Of a DNA stretch of 64,000 bases, positions 1 through 8,882 are shown one piece after another. Positions within the stretch are counted from its first letter, which is position 1, and the number at the start of each line of letters is the position of its first letter. The DNA is taken from positions 497,476-561,475 of the forward strand of contig NZ_LMDP01000001.1 of NCBI RefSeq assembly GCF_001425835.1. Reading direction: 5' to 3'. The translations under genes and the position numbers were made by a program. The notes beneath the pieces are model-generated. The model was given only the letters and a program-made list of their open reading frames with translations. It had not been told where the DNA came from and made no database searches. Source of the DNA: Afipia sp. Root123D2. Lineage in GTDB: Bacteria > Pseudomonadota > Alphaproteobacteria > Rhizobiales > Xanthobacteraceae.

Positions 1-215
1 TCAAGGTCGTGGAGCCGAATATTCGCAGTCTGCCTCCGGTGCTCGCCAATCACGGTGCGGAACGTATGGGCATCGATGAGGCATTACGGACCTGCGAGAT
101 CGCCATTCTTCTTGTCGATCACGACGAATTCAAAATGGTGCCGCTGGCCGAGCGGCGTCATCTCGACGTGATCGATACGCGTGGCATTTGGCAGGATATG
201 TCGGTGCGGTTCTGA
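1..215 (+). CDS. wecC: UDP-N-acetyl-D-mannosaminuronate dehydrogenase, C-terminal end (partial)
   Basis: Only about the last 70 codons are inside the window; the reading frame is open from base 3, so the gene begins upstream. The visible part is the C-terminal domain of the UDP-glucose/GDP-mannose dehydrogenase family, with VVEPNI near the start, LVDHDEF in the middle and a terminal IDTRGIW. The VEPNI and LVDHxxF pattern is nearer to WecC than to WbpA as I recall those families. WecC oxidises UDP-ManNAc to UDP-ManNAcA in the cytoplasm. It heads a co-directional surface-polysaccharide cluster. The specific substrate is inferred, because the catalytic part is not visible. Confidence 0.75.
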   Translation, partial: KVVEPNIRSLPPVLANHGAERMGIDEALRTCEIAILLVDHDEFKMVPLAERRHLDVIDTRGIWQDMSVRF

Positions 216-280
216 ATTTCCGGCGTGGAATGGAATTTATAGCAAGTGCGCTTTCATCGTTTCGAATGGTTTGGTGACAT

Positions 281-1333
281 ATGCAAGATAACCTGATTGG
301 CATTGGTGTGATTGGTTACGGCTATTGGGGGCCGAACCTCGTTCGCAATTTTGCGAACAGTAAAGTCTCGCGCGTCGTAAGCGTGAGCGACCTTGATCCC
401 GCGAAACTCGAAACAGTGAGCCGTCAGTATCCCGGCGTCGAAGTTACAACCGAGTTTCGTGATCTGCTCATGAACCCGGAAGTCGAGGCTGTCGCGATCG
501 CAACGCCTGTCCATTCCCACTACAATCTTGCGCTCGCCGCATTGAGGGCGGGCAAGCATGTCTTTGTCGAAAAGCCCCTGGCGCAGACTTCCGAACAGGT
601 GCGTCACCTCGTCGAGGAAGCGGAACGGCGCAACCTGACGCTGATGGTCGATCATACCTTCCTTTACACGCCAGCCGTTCAGAAAATCCGCAAGCTTATC
701 TCCGACGGTGCCCTTGGCGACATCTATTATTACAACGGCGTTCGGGCCAGCCTCGGCTTGTTCCAGTGCGACGTGAACGTGATCTGGGATCTCGCGGTTC
801 ACGATATCTCGATTATCCAGTATATTTTCGATGAGGCGCCGGTCGCGGTCTCCGCGACGGGGTCATGCCACGTTGCAGGAACGCCCGAGAACATGGCGCA
901 TATCACCTTGTTCTTCGCCAGCAGCTGTGTCGCTCATGTCAGCGTCAACTGGCTGTCGCCGGTGAAGGTGAGGCAGACGTTCGTCGGCGGAAGCCAGAAG
1001 ATGATCGTCTATGACGATCTGGAGCCGACCGAGAAGATCAAAGTCTATGACAAGGGGATTACGGTGGATGGTCCCTCGGAGGTCGCTCATCAGCTCAGGA
1101 TCGGCTATCGTGCCGGCGATATGTGGGCACCCCATCTGGCGGCCACGGAAGCATTGCAGACCGAGGTCGAGCATTTTGTCGATTGCATTCGCACCAGTGC
1201 GACGCCCATTTCGAGCGGTGCAACAGGTCTGCGGGTGGTGGAAGTTCTTGAAGCCGCGTCGCGCTCGATCGCGGCGCAAGGCATTCCGGTTCGTTTGGGC
1301 TTGCCGCAAAGAATCACGGAGCTGGCATCATGA
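281..1333 (+). CDS. Gfo/Idh/MocA family NAD(P)-dependent sugar oxidoreductase
   Basis: 350 residues, the usual length for the family. An N-terminal Rossmann fold starts with GVIGYGYWGPN near residue 9. The conserved EKP motif follows, with its catalytic-type lysine at about residue 98, and WDLAVHD gives the histidine near residue 174. Family members oxidise or reduce sugar hydroxyls; the placement beside a WecC-type dehydrogenase, an aminotransferase (4546) and an N-acetyltransferase (3821) suggests C3 oxidation of a UDP-N-acetylhexosamine or its uronate before transamination. That substrate is inference. The ATG at 281 follows a 65-base gap, and the stop overlaps the next start as ATGA, indicating translational coupling. 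Confidence 0.88.
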   Translation: MQDNLIGIGVIGYGYWGPNLVRNFANSKVSRVVSVSDLDPAKLETVSRQYPGVEVTTEFRDLLMNPEVEAVAIATPVHSHYNLALAALRAGKHVFVEKPLAQTSEQVRHLVEEAERRNLTLMVDHTFLYTPAVQKIRKLISDGALGDIYYYNGVRASLGLFQCDVNVIWDLAVHDISIIQYIFDEAPVAVSATGSCHVAGTPENMAHITLFFASSCVAHVSVNWLSPVKVRQTFVGGSQKMIVYDDLEPTEKIKVYDKGITVDGPSEVAHQLRIGYRAGDMWAPHLAATEALQTEVEHFVDCIRTSATPISSGATGLRVVEVLEAASRSIAAQGIPVRLGLPQRITELAS

Positions 1334-2097
1334 ACTCCGATAAGGACGACCGGGTTCTGCCGAGGAAGCGCAAAGGCGGGTCGCGCGTGGTCAAGGCGAT
1401 TCACGGCGCCCGCGCCGTCAAGCCGGACCCGCAGTTCGAGCTCGATATGGCGGCGCATCTGTCGGGCCATCTCAGCCGGGACCAGCTTCAAGAGGCCTAT
1501 CTTCGGCACGCGATGGGCGCGGGCCATATTGACGAGATGATGCGGCGCATTTGCTTGCGTACGCTGGTCAAGAGTCTCGGCCATGGCGCCACGGTCCATC
1601 GCAATGTGAGCGTGATTCATCCCGAAACCTTCGAGATCGGCGATGGCGTGTTCTTCGGTGAGCAGACGATCATTCAAGGCCGGTTCGACGGCCGTCTGGT
1701 GATTGGCAAGGGCGTGTGGATCGGCCCGCAAAGTTACTTCGATGCCCGCGATCTGGTTCTCGAGGACTATGTCGGATGGGGATCGGGCGCCAAGGTGCTG
1801 GGATCGGAGCACACCGGCGATCCGGTCGATGTTCCGTTCATCCAGACTGATCTGAAGATCGCGCCGGTTCGCGTCTGCGAGTGGGCGGATGTCGGCGTCA
1901 ACTCGGTTGTCTTGCCCGGCGTCACCATTGGCCGCGGCGCGGTGGTCGGTGCGGGATCGGTGGTGACCCGCGATGTTCCTGAATTCGCGACCGTGGTCGG
2001 TGCGCCGGCGCGCGTGATCGGCTGGCGCAAGAAGCAGGATATCGAGGCGCTGCAGGCCGGCAACCCGACCGGCCCGAGAGCCGTCAACATGAAATGA
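1330..2097 (+). CDS. Left-handed beta-helix (hexapeptide) acyltransferase
   Basis: 255 residues with an N-terminal helical and basic stretch of about 80 residues, then imperfect hexapeptide repeats (IGDGVFFGEQ, IGKGVWIGPQ, VGVNSVVLPGVTIGRGAVVGAG). It ends with the VVGAPARVIGWR pattern typical of CysE/LacA/NodL-like O-acetyltransferases, which act as trimers with acetyl-CoA. It probably O-acetylates a sugar nucleotide or a lipid-linked sugar of the polysaccharide. The start overlaps the upstream oxidoreductase by four bases. The long N-terminal region is more than a minimal acetyltransferase needs and has no assigned role here. Confidence 0.85.
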   Translation: MNSDKDDRVLPRKRKGGSRVVKAIHGARAVKPDPQFELDMAAHLSGHLSRDQLQEAYLRHAMGAGHIDEMMRRICLRTLVKSLGHGATVHRNVSVIHPETFEIGDGVFFGEQTIIQGRFDGRLVIGKGVWIGPQSYFDARDLVLEDYVGWGSGAKVLGSEHTGDPVDVPFIQTDLKIAPVRVCEWADVGVNSVVLPGVTIGRGAVVGAGSVVTRDVPEFATVVGAPARVIGWRKKQDIEALQAGNPTGPRAVNMK

Positions 2098-2221
2098 GCG
2101 TTCGGGCAGGTGAGTTGCCCGCGCGTGCTCGGTTTTCCGAAGCTGTCGGATTGAAACAGCACGTGCCGACAAGGCCGCTTCCCGGCCGCGGGGTTGCCGG
2201 CGGCGCTAGTAATGGATCGCA

Positions 2222-3748
2222 ATGAGCCAGGTGCATCGCTCCATCTTTTTCTCCGCTGTCGAGCGTTACGGAAGCCTGTTCTTCTTTCTGCTCTCGACCG
2301 CGATTCTGGCACGCCTTCTGACGCCGGAGGAATTCGGAACCTATGCCGTCATCAATGCCGTCACGGTCATCGTCGCTGCGTCGTTCCAGGAATTTGGCGG
2401 CGCTAATTATCTGATCCAGAAACAAAACCTTTCAGAACGAAATATCCGGACAGCTTTTACGATCACGCTCCTGCTCTCGACCGCGGTCGGTATCGTACTT
2501 TTTTTCCTGCGCGATATCACGGCGGCATTCTTTGCGCAGGACGGAATGAGAATCGGGATCGCGGTTTCGGTGCTGAATTTCCTGGTCTGGCCGTTCTCGA
2601 TCACGATTGCAGCGCTGTTCCGGCGTGATCTCGCGTTCGGCGCGCTTGCGGCCTGCAACCTCGCCGGAAACTTCGCGACCGCCGCGATCTCGATTGCATT
2701 GGCGCTGATGCAGTTCAGCTACATGGCTCCGGTGTGGGGGACGCTGGCGGGGAATGCGATCGCAGCCCTGCTGCTGGTCCGCGAGCGAAAGAATGTGCGC
2801 ATCTTTCTTCCCTCTTTCGCGGGCTACCGGGATGTCGTCGGGTTCGGCCTTTATTCAGGCGGCGTTGTGATCATCAACGTGTTCTACAATCTCGCGCCAC
2901 AGTTGACGATCGCCCGTGTGATGGATTTCACCGCTGTCGGTCTCTACAGCCGAGCCGTGACGCTGACACAGACGTTCGACAAGCTGGTGATTCAGGTTCT
3001 GAGCCCGGTCATCATGCCGGCGATCTTCGCGCAGACCAAAGCGGGCGGAGACCTGAAGCGCATTTATCTCGACGCGATCGAGCTTCTCACCGCGGTTCAT
3101 TGGCCGTTCCTGCTGGTCATCGCGATCATGGCGCACCCCCTGATTCTGGTCTGGCTCGGCCCGACCTGGATCGACATCGTCCCGTTGGTCCGGCTGCTAT
3201 GCATCGGCTATCTGGCGTTGTTTGCCGCCTGTCTGTCTTACCCCGTTCTGGTCGCGGTCGGCAGCGTGCGCGATGCGTTGCTGTCGTCGCTGATCTCGTT
3301 GCCGCCGTCGCTGCTGCTGATCTTCGCGGCGTCGTTCTACGGAGTTGAGGCTGTGGCGGCGAGCGCGCTGGTGACCTTGCCGTTCCAGGCATTTGTCGCG
3401 ATCTATTTCATAAGCCGGCATCTCGCATTCGGTCCGGCGGATGTGTTTCGAGCCGTGCGGAAAAGTGCCGTCGTCGCTTTGTTTACTTCGACTGCTGCCG
3501 TCGTCATTGCGCTCCTGATACATGGCGGGGTGATCGGCTCGCTTGCCGGCTTGATTTGCGTAGGCGTCTGTGCGGCCGGCAGCTGGTTTGCCGGTCTGGC
3601 GGTGACGAACCATCCGTTGCTCGCCCATGTGCGATCGGCCATCAGCGAATTGTTGAGTGCAGTTCCGCCGATCCTGCCTGTCCGAAATCAGCCGGCAGGG
3701 GGACCCACGGATGAACTGCCACATACGTTCCGGCGAAAGAGCTTCTAG
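2222..3748 (+). CDS. Wzx-like polysaccharide flippase (MOP superfamily)
   Basis: 508 residues, strongly hydrophobic throughout, with roughly a dozen or more membrane spans that begin at once (FFFLLSTAILARLLTPEEFGTY) after a short cytoplasmic start. The LTPEEFGTYA segment and the alternating helical layout match the polysaccharide-export branch of the MOP superfamily (Wzx, RfbX, PST family). Such proteins move undecaprenyl-linked repeat units across the inner membrane. The gene sits between two acetyltransferases and is preceded by a 124-base gap. The lipid-linked substrate is inferred from position. The C-terminus past residue 480 is hydrophilic and poorly conserved in appearance. Confidence 0.87.
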   Translation: MSQVHRSIFFSAVERYGSLFFFLLSTAILARLLTPEEFGTYAVINAVTVIVAASFQEFGGANYLIQKQNLSERNIRTAFTITLLLSTAVGIVLFFLRDITAAFFAQDGMRIGIAVSVLNFLVWPFSITIAALFRRDLAFGALAACNLAGNFATAAISIALALMQFSYMAPVWGTLAGNAIAALLLVRERKNVRIFLPSFAGYRDVVGFGLYSGGVVIINVFYNLAPQLTIARVMDFTAVGLYSRAVTLTQTFDKLVIQVLSPVIMPAIFAQTKAGGDLKRIYLDAIELLTAVHWPFLLVIAIMAHPLILVWLGPTWIDIVPLVRLLCIGYLALFAACLSYPVLVAVGSVRDALLSSLISLPPSLLLIFAASFYGVEAVAASALVTLPFQAFVAIYFISRHLAFGPADVFRAVRKSAVVALFTSTAAVVIALLIHGGVIGSLAGLICVGVCAAGSWFAGLAVTNHPLLAHVRSAISELLSAVPPILPVRNQPAGGPTDELPHTFRRKSF

Positions 3749-3820
3749 GGGCCGCGGGCCGTTTTCAGATACAATAAGGCTCCGTACTCAATCGCGTACG
3801 GTTATGAATGGAGACAGAGC

Positions 3821-4309
3821 GTGCCAATCGGGAAAGACGTGCAACTCGGCAAGGATGTTCGAATCCATCATCCGGATCTCGTCAATCTGTACGGGTGCGT
3901 GGTCGGCGACGAGACAAAAATCGGGACATTCGTCGAGATTCAGGCCGGCGGAAAGGTCGGGGCACGCTGCAAGATATCGTCCCATAGCTTCATTTGTGAG
4001 GGCGTCACGATCGAGGATGAGGTTTTCATCGGTCATGGCGTGATGTTCACCAATGACAAGTTTCCGAGGGCGACGCTGGCGAACGGCGAACTGCAGGGCC
4101 CGGACGACTGGAAAGTCGAGCCGACGCGGGTCGGGCGCGGGGCGTCGATCGGGTCAAATGCGACGATCCTGTGCGGGATTACGGTCGGCGAGGGCGCCAT
4201 TGTCGGCGCCGGTGCTGTCGTGACCCGCGATGTTCCTCCGCACGCCGTAGTGGCCGGCGTTCCAGCCCGGATTGTCGCGGGCAAGGAACAGCATCGTCAT
4301 TCGGCGTGA
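3821..4309 (+). CDS. WbpD-like hexapeptide N-acetyltransferase
   Basis: 162 residues made almost wholly of left-handed beta-helix repeats (DVQLGKDVRIHHP, VGDETKIGTFVEIQAGGKVG). The stretch SSHSFICEGVTIEDEVFIGH followed by FTNDKFPRAT is characteristic of WbpD/WlbB-type UDP-2-acetamido-3-amino-uronate N-acetyltransferases. The end has VVAGVPARIV. The GTG start is chosen because GGAGA lies 7-11 bases upstream. A six-base-pair hairpin (CCGTAC/GTACGG at 3782-3801) stands just before the ribosome site. The aminotransferase at 4546 would supply its 3-amino substrate. The length is short compared with the 197-residue relative at 58612. Confidence 0.85.
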   Translation: MPIGKDVQLGKDVRIHHPDLVNLYGCVVGDETKIGTFVEIQAGGKVGARCKISSHSFICEGVTIEDEVFIGHGVMFTNDKFPRATLANGELQGPDDWKVEPTRVGRGASIGSNATILCGITVGEGAIVGAGAVVTRDVPPHAVVAGVPARIVAGKEQHRHSA

Positions 4310-4545
4310 CGGCCGGGCGTCGTCCGGCCATGTCGTGTCGCAGGCTGCGAGGCACGTAAACTATATTCCGTATTTTAATGAGATATCCTCGAATTAATAA
4401 GTTGCGATATTAAATACCTCATTTTATATTTAAATAACGTTGATTTAAATTTCGGTGTATCTCGCCTGGCGTGTGAACGTCTGGATTGTTCAGGGCGCGA
4501 TGTTCGGGCTTCAGCCCGCCGAATTTGCATTGAGGGATTGGTCCT
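4310..4545. promoter_or_regulatory. AT-rich intergenic leader
   Basis: This 236-base gap is far richer in A and T than the genes around it, especially 4358-4455, where many TpA steps occur (TATTTTAATGAG, TTATATTTAAATAACG). No open frame or RNA gene is visible. It probably carries the promoter of the aminotransferase at 4546. Such AT-rich gaps in alphaproteobacterial polysaccharide loci are typical targets of MucR/Ros or H-NS-like silencers; that role is an inference from composition alone. Confidence 0.45.
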
Positions 4546-5655
4546 TTGGTACCGTTCTTGGATTTGAAAGCCCAGTACCGAGGCATGAAAGCCGAGATTG
4601 ATGAGGCAGTCATCGCCGCCATCGACAGCACCCAGTTCGTGATGGGTCCACAGGTCGGAGCTTTCGAAGAGCGCTTCGCCGCATTCTGCAACACCAGGCA
4701 CTGCAAGGCCGTCAGCAGCGGCACGTCGGCGCTTCATCTTGCGCTGCTGGCCGCCGGCATCGGCGCTGGCGATGAGGTGGTGACGGTGTCGATGACTTTC
4801 GTCGCGACGACGGCGGCCATTCTCTACAGCGGCGCGAAGCCGGTTTTCGTCGATATCGACCCGCGTACCTGGACGATGGATCCGGCGTTGATCGAAGCGG
4901 CGGTCACGCCCCGGACCAGGGCGATCATCCCGGTCCATCTGCATGGCTTGATGGCCGACATGGATGCGATCATGGCGATCGCCCGCCGGCATAATCTCAT
5001 CGTGATCGAGGATGCGGCGCAGGCACACGGTGCCGAATACAAGGGCCGCCGCGCCGGCTCGATCGGCGATCTCGGTTGTTTCAGCTTCTATCCCGGAAAG
5101 AACCTCGGCGCCTACGGCGAGGGCGGTGCTGTCGTTTGCAACGATGACGATCTGGCGCGCCGTATTTCGCTGCTCAGGGACTGGGGGCAGGAGTCCAAGT
5201 ACAACCATGTGCTGGCCGGTTACAACTATCGCATGGATGGAATTCAGGGCGCGGTTCTGAACGTCAAGATGAACTACATCGAGGCGTGGACCGAAGCTCG
5301 CAGGACCATTGCCGCGCAGTATGACCGGCTTCTCGCAAGCCATCCTTACAGGCGTCCGGCGCCGCGGGATGATTGCCGGCATGTCTACCACGTTTACGCA
5401 ATCGAGATTCCGCAGCGTGACAGCGTGCAGGCAGCGCTCGATGCGGCCGATATCAAGACCGGCATTCACTATCCCGTCCCGGTCCATCTTCAGAAAGCAT
5501 ATGCGGATCTCGGCGGCCGTCCTGGCGACTTGCCGGTGACCGAAGCACTGGCCAGCCGTTTCCTGTCGCTGCCGATTTATGCGGAGCTTCGATCGGAACA
5601 GGTATCGATGGTGGTGTCGGAACTGAACAAGGTGACGCTCACCGAAGCGGCATGA
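4546..5655 (+). CDS. DegT/DnrJ/EryC1/StrS sugar aminotransferase (WbpE-like)
   Basis: 369 residues, a PLP-dependent fold type I sugar aminotransferase. VPFLDLKAQY at the N-terminus, the SSGTSALHLALLA phosphate-binding segment and VIEDAAQAHGA are family hallmarks. The Schiff-base lysine is predicted at residue 185 in FYPGKNLGAYGEGG. The C-terminal HYPVPVHLQKAY motif is typical of 3-amino-sugar-forming members such as WbpE. It would transaminate a 3-keto sugar nucleotide made by the oxidoreductase at 281, for later acetylation by the product of 3821. TTG is taken as the start because GAGGG precedes it by about ten bases and the protein then begins exactly where relatives do. Confidence 0.88.
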   Translation: MVPFLDLKAQYRGMKAEIDEAVIAAIDSTQFVMGPQVGAFEERFAAFCNTRHCKAVSSGTSALHLALLAAGIGAGDEVVTVSMTFVATTAAILYSGAKPVFVDIDPRTWTMDPALIEAAVTPRTRAIIPVHLHGLMADMDAIMAIARRHNLIVIEDAAQAHGAEYKGRRAGSIGDLGCFSFYPGKNLGAYGEGGAVVCNDDDLARRISLLRDWGQESKYNHVLAGYNYRMDGIQGAVLNVKMNYIEAWTEARRTIAAQYDRLLASHPYRRPAPRDDCRHVYHVYAIEIPQRDSVQAALDAADIKTGIHYPVPVHLQKAYADLGGRPGDLPVTEALASRFLSLPIYAELRSEQVSMVVSELNKVTLTEAA

Positions 5656-5704
5656 TCGGAACTGTGCCGGTGATGCGCACTCAAGACGTGAAGAGGGGAT
5701 TGCC

Positions 5705-6706
5705 GTGGCGGATCTGAAAGGCAAGCGTGTTCTGGTGACGGGCGGAGCCGGATTTATCGGCTCTCACATCGTCGACCTGCTTTGCGACGAAGGCTGTCTC
5801 GAGGTTGTCGCGCTCGACAACATGGTGAGAGGCCGCCCCGAAAATCTCCAGAACACCAAGGCGCGGGGCCCGGTCCGGCTCGTTCATGGCGATATTCGCG
5901 ATCATAAGTTGATGGAGGCGCTGGTGAGCGCGTCCGACATTGTCTTCCATCAGGCCGCGCTGCGGATCACGCATTGCGCCGCCGAGCCTCGGCTGGCGAT
6001 GGAAGTCATGGTCCAGTCGACCTTCGATCTGCTTGAAATGTGCGTCAAGCACAAGGTTGAGAAAGTGATCGCCGCCTCATCGGCCTCGGTTTACGGAATG
6101 GCGGATCAGTTTCCGACCACCGAAAGTCAGAACCCTTACGACAACCGGACGCTGTACGGAGCCGCGAAGGCGTTCAACGAAGGACTTCTGCGCACCTTCA
6201 ACGATATGCACGGGCTCGATTACGTCGCCTTCAGATATTTCAATGTCTATGGCAACCGCATGGATATCCATGGCCGGTACACCGAGGTCCTCATCCGCTG
6301 GATGGAGCGTCTCGAGGACGGCGAGATGCCGATCATTTTCGGCGACGGCCAGCAGACCATGGACTTCGTGCATGTTCGCGACGTCGCGCGCGCCAACATT
6401 CTCGGCGCCAAGTCGAAGGCAAGCGATCAGGTTTTCAATATCGCGAGCGGCACGGAGACCAGTCTCGCGCAACTGGCGAGGGCGCTCGCAACCGTGATGG
6501 GGCGGAAAACGCTCAATCCGATCTTCGCGCCGGAAAGGTCGGTTAATCCCGTGCCGCGCCGTCTTGCATCGACGGAACTGGCGGAGCGCGTTCTCGGTTT
6601 CCGCTCGACCATCGGACTGGAAGAGGGCTTGAGCGAACTCGTCGAATGGTGGCGAACCGAGCGCGATCGTTTCGCCCTTCCCAAGCAACAGGCGCTAGGC
6701 TCGTGA
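5705..6706 (+). CDS. NAD-dependent sugar-nucleotide epimerase/dehydratase
   Basis: 333 residues, an extended short-chain dehydrogenase. The nucleotide-binding GGAGFIGS lies near residue 14, SASVYG precedes the active site, and the catalytic pair is Tyr151/Lys155 (YGAAK). RYFNVYGNRM and FGDGQQTMDFVHVRDVA are conserved in UDP-hexose 4-epimerases and related enzymes. GTG start with GAGGGG upstream. It overlaps the next gene by four bases (GTGA). It has a clear counterpart at 59217 with the same Tyr/Lys numbering. The exact sugar is unknown. Confidence 0.87.
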   Translation: MADLKGKRVLVTGGAGFIGSHIVDLLCDEGCLEVVALDNMVRGRPENLQNTKARGPVRLVHGDIRDHKLMEALVSASDIVFHQAALRITHCAAEPRLAMEVMVQSTFDLLEMCVKHKVEKVIAASSASVYGMADQFPTTESQNPYDNRTLYGAAKAFNEGLLRTFNDMHGLDYVAFRYFNVYGNRMDIHGRYTEVLIRWMERLEDGEMPIIFGDGQQTMDFVHVRDVARANILGAKSKASDQVFNIASGTETSLAQLARALATVMGRKTLNPIFAPERSVNPVPRRLASTELAERVLGFRSTIGLEEGLSELVEWWRTERDRFALPKQQALGS

Positions 6707-7842
6707 TACCAATTGCAATGCCGGTTCTTGACGCGACCGAGGCGAATGTCGCCCGGGACGCGGTGTTGTCCGGCTGGGTGTCCCAAGGCCCGCAGGTTCT
6801 GGCTTTTGAACAGGAGTTCGCGGCTCTCGTCGGCGCGCCATATGCGTGTGCCGTCTCGAACTGCACAACGGCGCTTCACCTCGCACTGCTCGCCGTCGGC
6901 ATACAGCCGGGCGATGAAGTCATCACGGCAAGCCATTCGTTCATCGCAAGCGCCAACAGCATACGGTACTGCGGCGCGACGCCCGTTTTCGTCGATATCG
7001 ATCCCGCGACCTACAATCTCGATCCCGATCGGGTTGCCGAAGCGATCACCGAGCGAACGCGTGCCATCCTCGCGGTCCATCAGATGGGCATGCCATGCGA
7101 TTTGCCAGCCCTGACAGCCTTGGCAAAGCGTCACGGGATTGTCCTGATCGAAGATGCCGCTTGTGCGGCCGGCAGCCAGATCAATATCAATGGTACGTGG
7201 GATGCAATCGGAAAGCCCCACGGCGAGATTGCCTGCTTCTCCTTCCACCCGCGCAAGGTCATCACGACCGGCGAGGGCGGAATGCTGACGACGGCGAGCG
7301 CCGATTTCGCTCAGAAGTTCAAGTTGAGCCGCCAGCACGGCATGAGCGTTCCGGATACGGTGCGCCATGGCTCACCGCAGGTGATCTTCGAGGATTATCT
7401 GTCCGTCGGCTTCAATTACCGGATGACCGACATGCAGGCCGCGATCGGCCGCAAACAGCTCGAGCGTCTGCCCGACATCATCTTGCGCCGCCGCCCCCTT
7501 GCCGCGCGGTACGCCGATCTGTTGGGCAATATCGAAGGTCTAATCCTGCCGTTCGAGCCGAAATGGGCGCGATCGAACTGGCAGAGCTACTGTGTGCGTC
7601 TGCCCGATCGTGTCGATCAGAAGGCCGTCATGCAGAGCCTGCTCGATCAGGGCATCGCAACGCGGCGCGGGATCATGTGCGCCCATCGCGAGGCGCCCTA
7701 TCGCGACGAGCCGTTGCGGCACAGCCTGAAGGAATCCGAGCACGCGCAGGACCATGCCATCCTGCTGCCGATCTACGCGCAAATGACCGATGACGATCTG
7801 GTCCGGGTCGCGGATGCGGTGCGGGCAGAAATCAACGGGTAG
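6703..7842 (+). CDS. DegT/DnrJ/EryC1/StrS sugar aminotransferase
   Basis: 379 residues from the GTG at 6703, which overlaps the upstream stop as GTGA; the protein then starts IPIAMPVL, as relatives do. An in-frame ATG at 6646 would extend into the epimerase and is not favoured. CTTALHLALLAVG binds the PLP phosphate region, VLIEDAACAAGS carries the pyridine-binding aspartate, and the predicted PLP lysine is residue 185 in FHPRKVITTGEGG. VGFNYRMTDMQAAIG is also conserved. The HPRK type often makes 4-amino sugars (perosamine or 4-amino-4,6-dideoxy sugars), so this enzyme may form a second amino sugar, distinct from the product of 4546. The substrate is inference. Confidence 0.87.
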   Translation: MIPIAMPVLDATEANVARDAVLSGWVSQGPQVLAFEQEFAALVGAPYACAVSNCTTALHLALLAVGIQPGDEVITASHSFIASANSIRYCGATPVFVDIDPATYNLDPDRVAEAITERTRAILAVHQMGMPCDLPALTALAKRHGIVLIEDAACAAGSQININGTWDAIGKPHGEIACFSFHPRKVITTGEGGMLTTASADFAQKFKLSRQHGMSVPDTVRHGSPQVIFEDYLSVGFNYRMTDMQAAIGRKQLERLPDIILRRRPLAARYADLLGNIEGLILPFEPKWARSNWQSYCVRLPDRVDQKAVMQSLLDQGIATRRGIMCAHREAPYRDEPLRHSLKESEHAQDHAILLPIYAQMTDDDLVRVADAVRAEING

Positions 7843-7847
7843 CCGTT

Positions 7848-8882
7848 ATGAGCTCGTTTAGCGTTATCGTGCCTTGCTACAACTACGCACGTTATCTCAA
7901 GGCGTGCGTCGACAGTATTCTGTCGCAGGGCGTCGATGTCCATGTTTTGATTATCGACGATTGTTCGAGCGATGACACTCCGGCGGTCGGCGCTGAACTC
8001 GCCAAGGATCCGCGCGTGACGTTTCTCCGTCACGAGGTCAATCAGGGCCACATCAGGACGTACAATGAAGGTCTGGCGCTCGCGACCGGCGATTACACCG
8101 CTCTGGTGTCTTCGGACGATCTGTTGACGCCCGGCGCCTTGCAACGCGCCCAGGCCGTTCTGGATGCTCATCCCGAGGTCGGGATGGTGTATGGGCACTC
8201 GATCTACTTTCAATCAGAGAGCGATCTGCCGCGGCCGCGTATCGGCAAGCCTCGGGTCGACATCTGGCATGGCCGGGACTGGATCGCGCAGCGCTGCAAG
8301 ACGGCGACGTCCTGCATTTCCTCGCCCGAGGTTGTGGTGCGGACCTCCCTCCAGCAACGGCTCGGCGGCTACCGCGTGGATCTGCCCCACGCCGGCGATC
8401 TCGAGATGTGGCTCCGCTTTGCCGCCTACGGAACTGTCGCCTATCTCGGTGAAGTCGATCAGGCCTACTATCGCAAGCACAGCGCGAGTATGCATGTCAC
8501 GACGTTCAACTCGGTGCTGGCCGATCTGCGGCAACGCAAAACCGCATTCGACGCGCTTTTCGATACACACTGGCCGGTGATCCGGAATCATGACGAGTTG
8601 CGAGAGAAAGCATACCGCGCGTTGGCGAAGGAAGCGCTGTGGACGGCGTGCTGGTGCTACGACCGTCGCCGTCTCGATCGCGTTTCGGTCGACGACCTCG
8701 AAGCGTTCGCGCGTGAGACCTATCCGGATTTGCGTTCATTGACGGAGTATTGGGGATTGCGCTGGCGTCGTCGCGTCGGTCCCCGCTGGCCGCCGATCCT
8801 GCAGCCGTTTCTTCCCAGCGGATACCTCCACTGGTTCAGGAACAAGCTTTGGTGGCGCCGCCGCCGCCTGCGGGGCGTGTAA
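7848..8882 (+). CDS. GT2 family glycosyltransferase
   Basis: 344 residues of a GT-A fold transferase. FSVIVPCYNYARYL opens the protein, IIDDCSSDDT gives the first aspartate group, and LVSSDDLL supplies the DxD-like metal/nucleotide site. HAGDLEMWLRFA is the acceptor-side catalytic region. The C-terminal 100 residues are basic and probably contact the membrane. It transfers a sugar from a nucleotide donor to the lipid-linked repeat unit on the cytoplasmic face. Five bases separate it from the aminotransferase, and its stop shares bases with the next start. Donor and linkage cannot be read from sequence. Confidence 0.86.
   Translation: MSSFSVIVPCYNYARYLKACVDSILSQGVDVHVLIIDDCSSDDTPAVGAELAKDPRVTFLRHEVNQGHIRTYNEGLALATGDYTALVSSDDLLTPGALQRAQAVLDAHPEVGMVYGHSIYFQSESDLPRPRIGKPRVDIWHGRDWIAQRCKTATSCISSPEVVVRTSLQQRLGGYRVDLPHAGDLEMWLRFAAYGTVAYLGEVDQAYYRKHSASMHVTTFNSVLADLRQRKTAFDALFDTHWPVIRNHDELREKAYRALAKEALWTACWCYDRRRLDRVSVDDLEAFARETYPDLRSLTEYWGLRWRRRVGPRWPPILQPFLPSGYLHWFRNKLWWRRRRLRGV

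Noticed and set aside
254-802. Long leftward frame opposite the first oxidoreductase
   Set aside because: It is antisense to a well-supported Gfo/Idh gene and has shadow-frame composition; many similar frames occur opposite GC-rich genes here.
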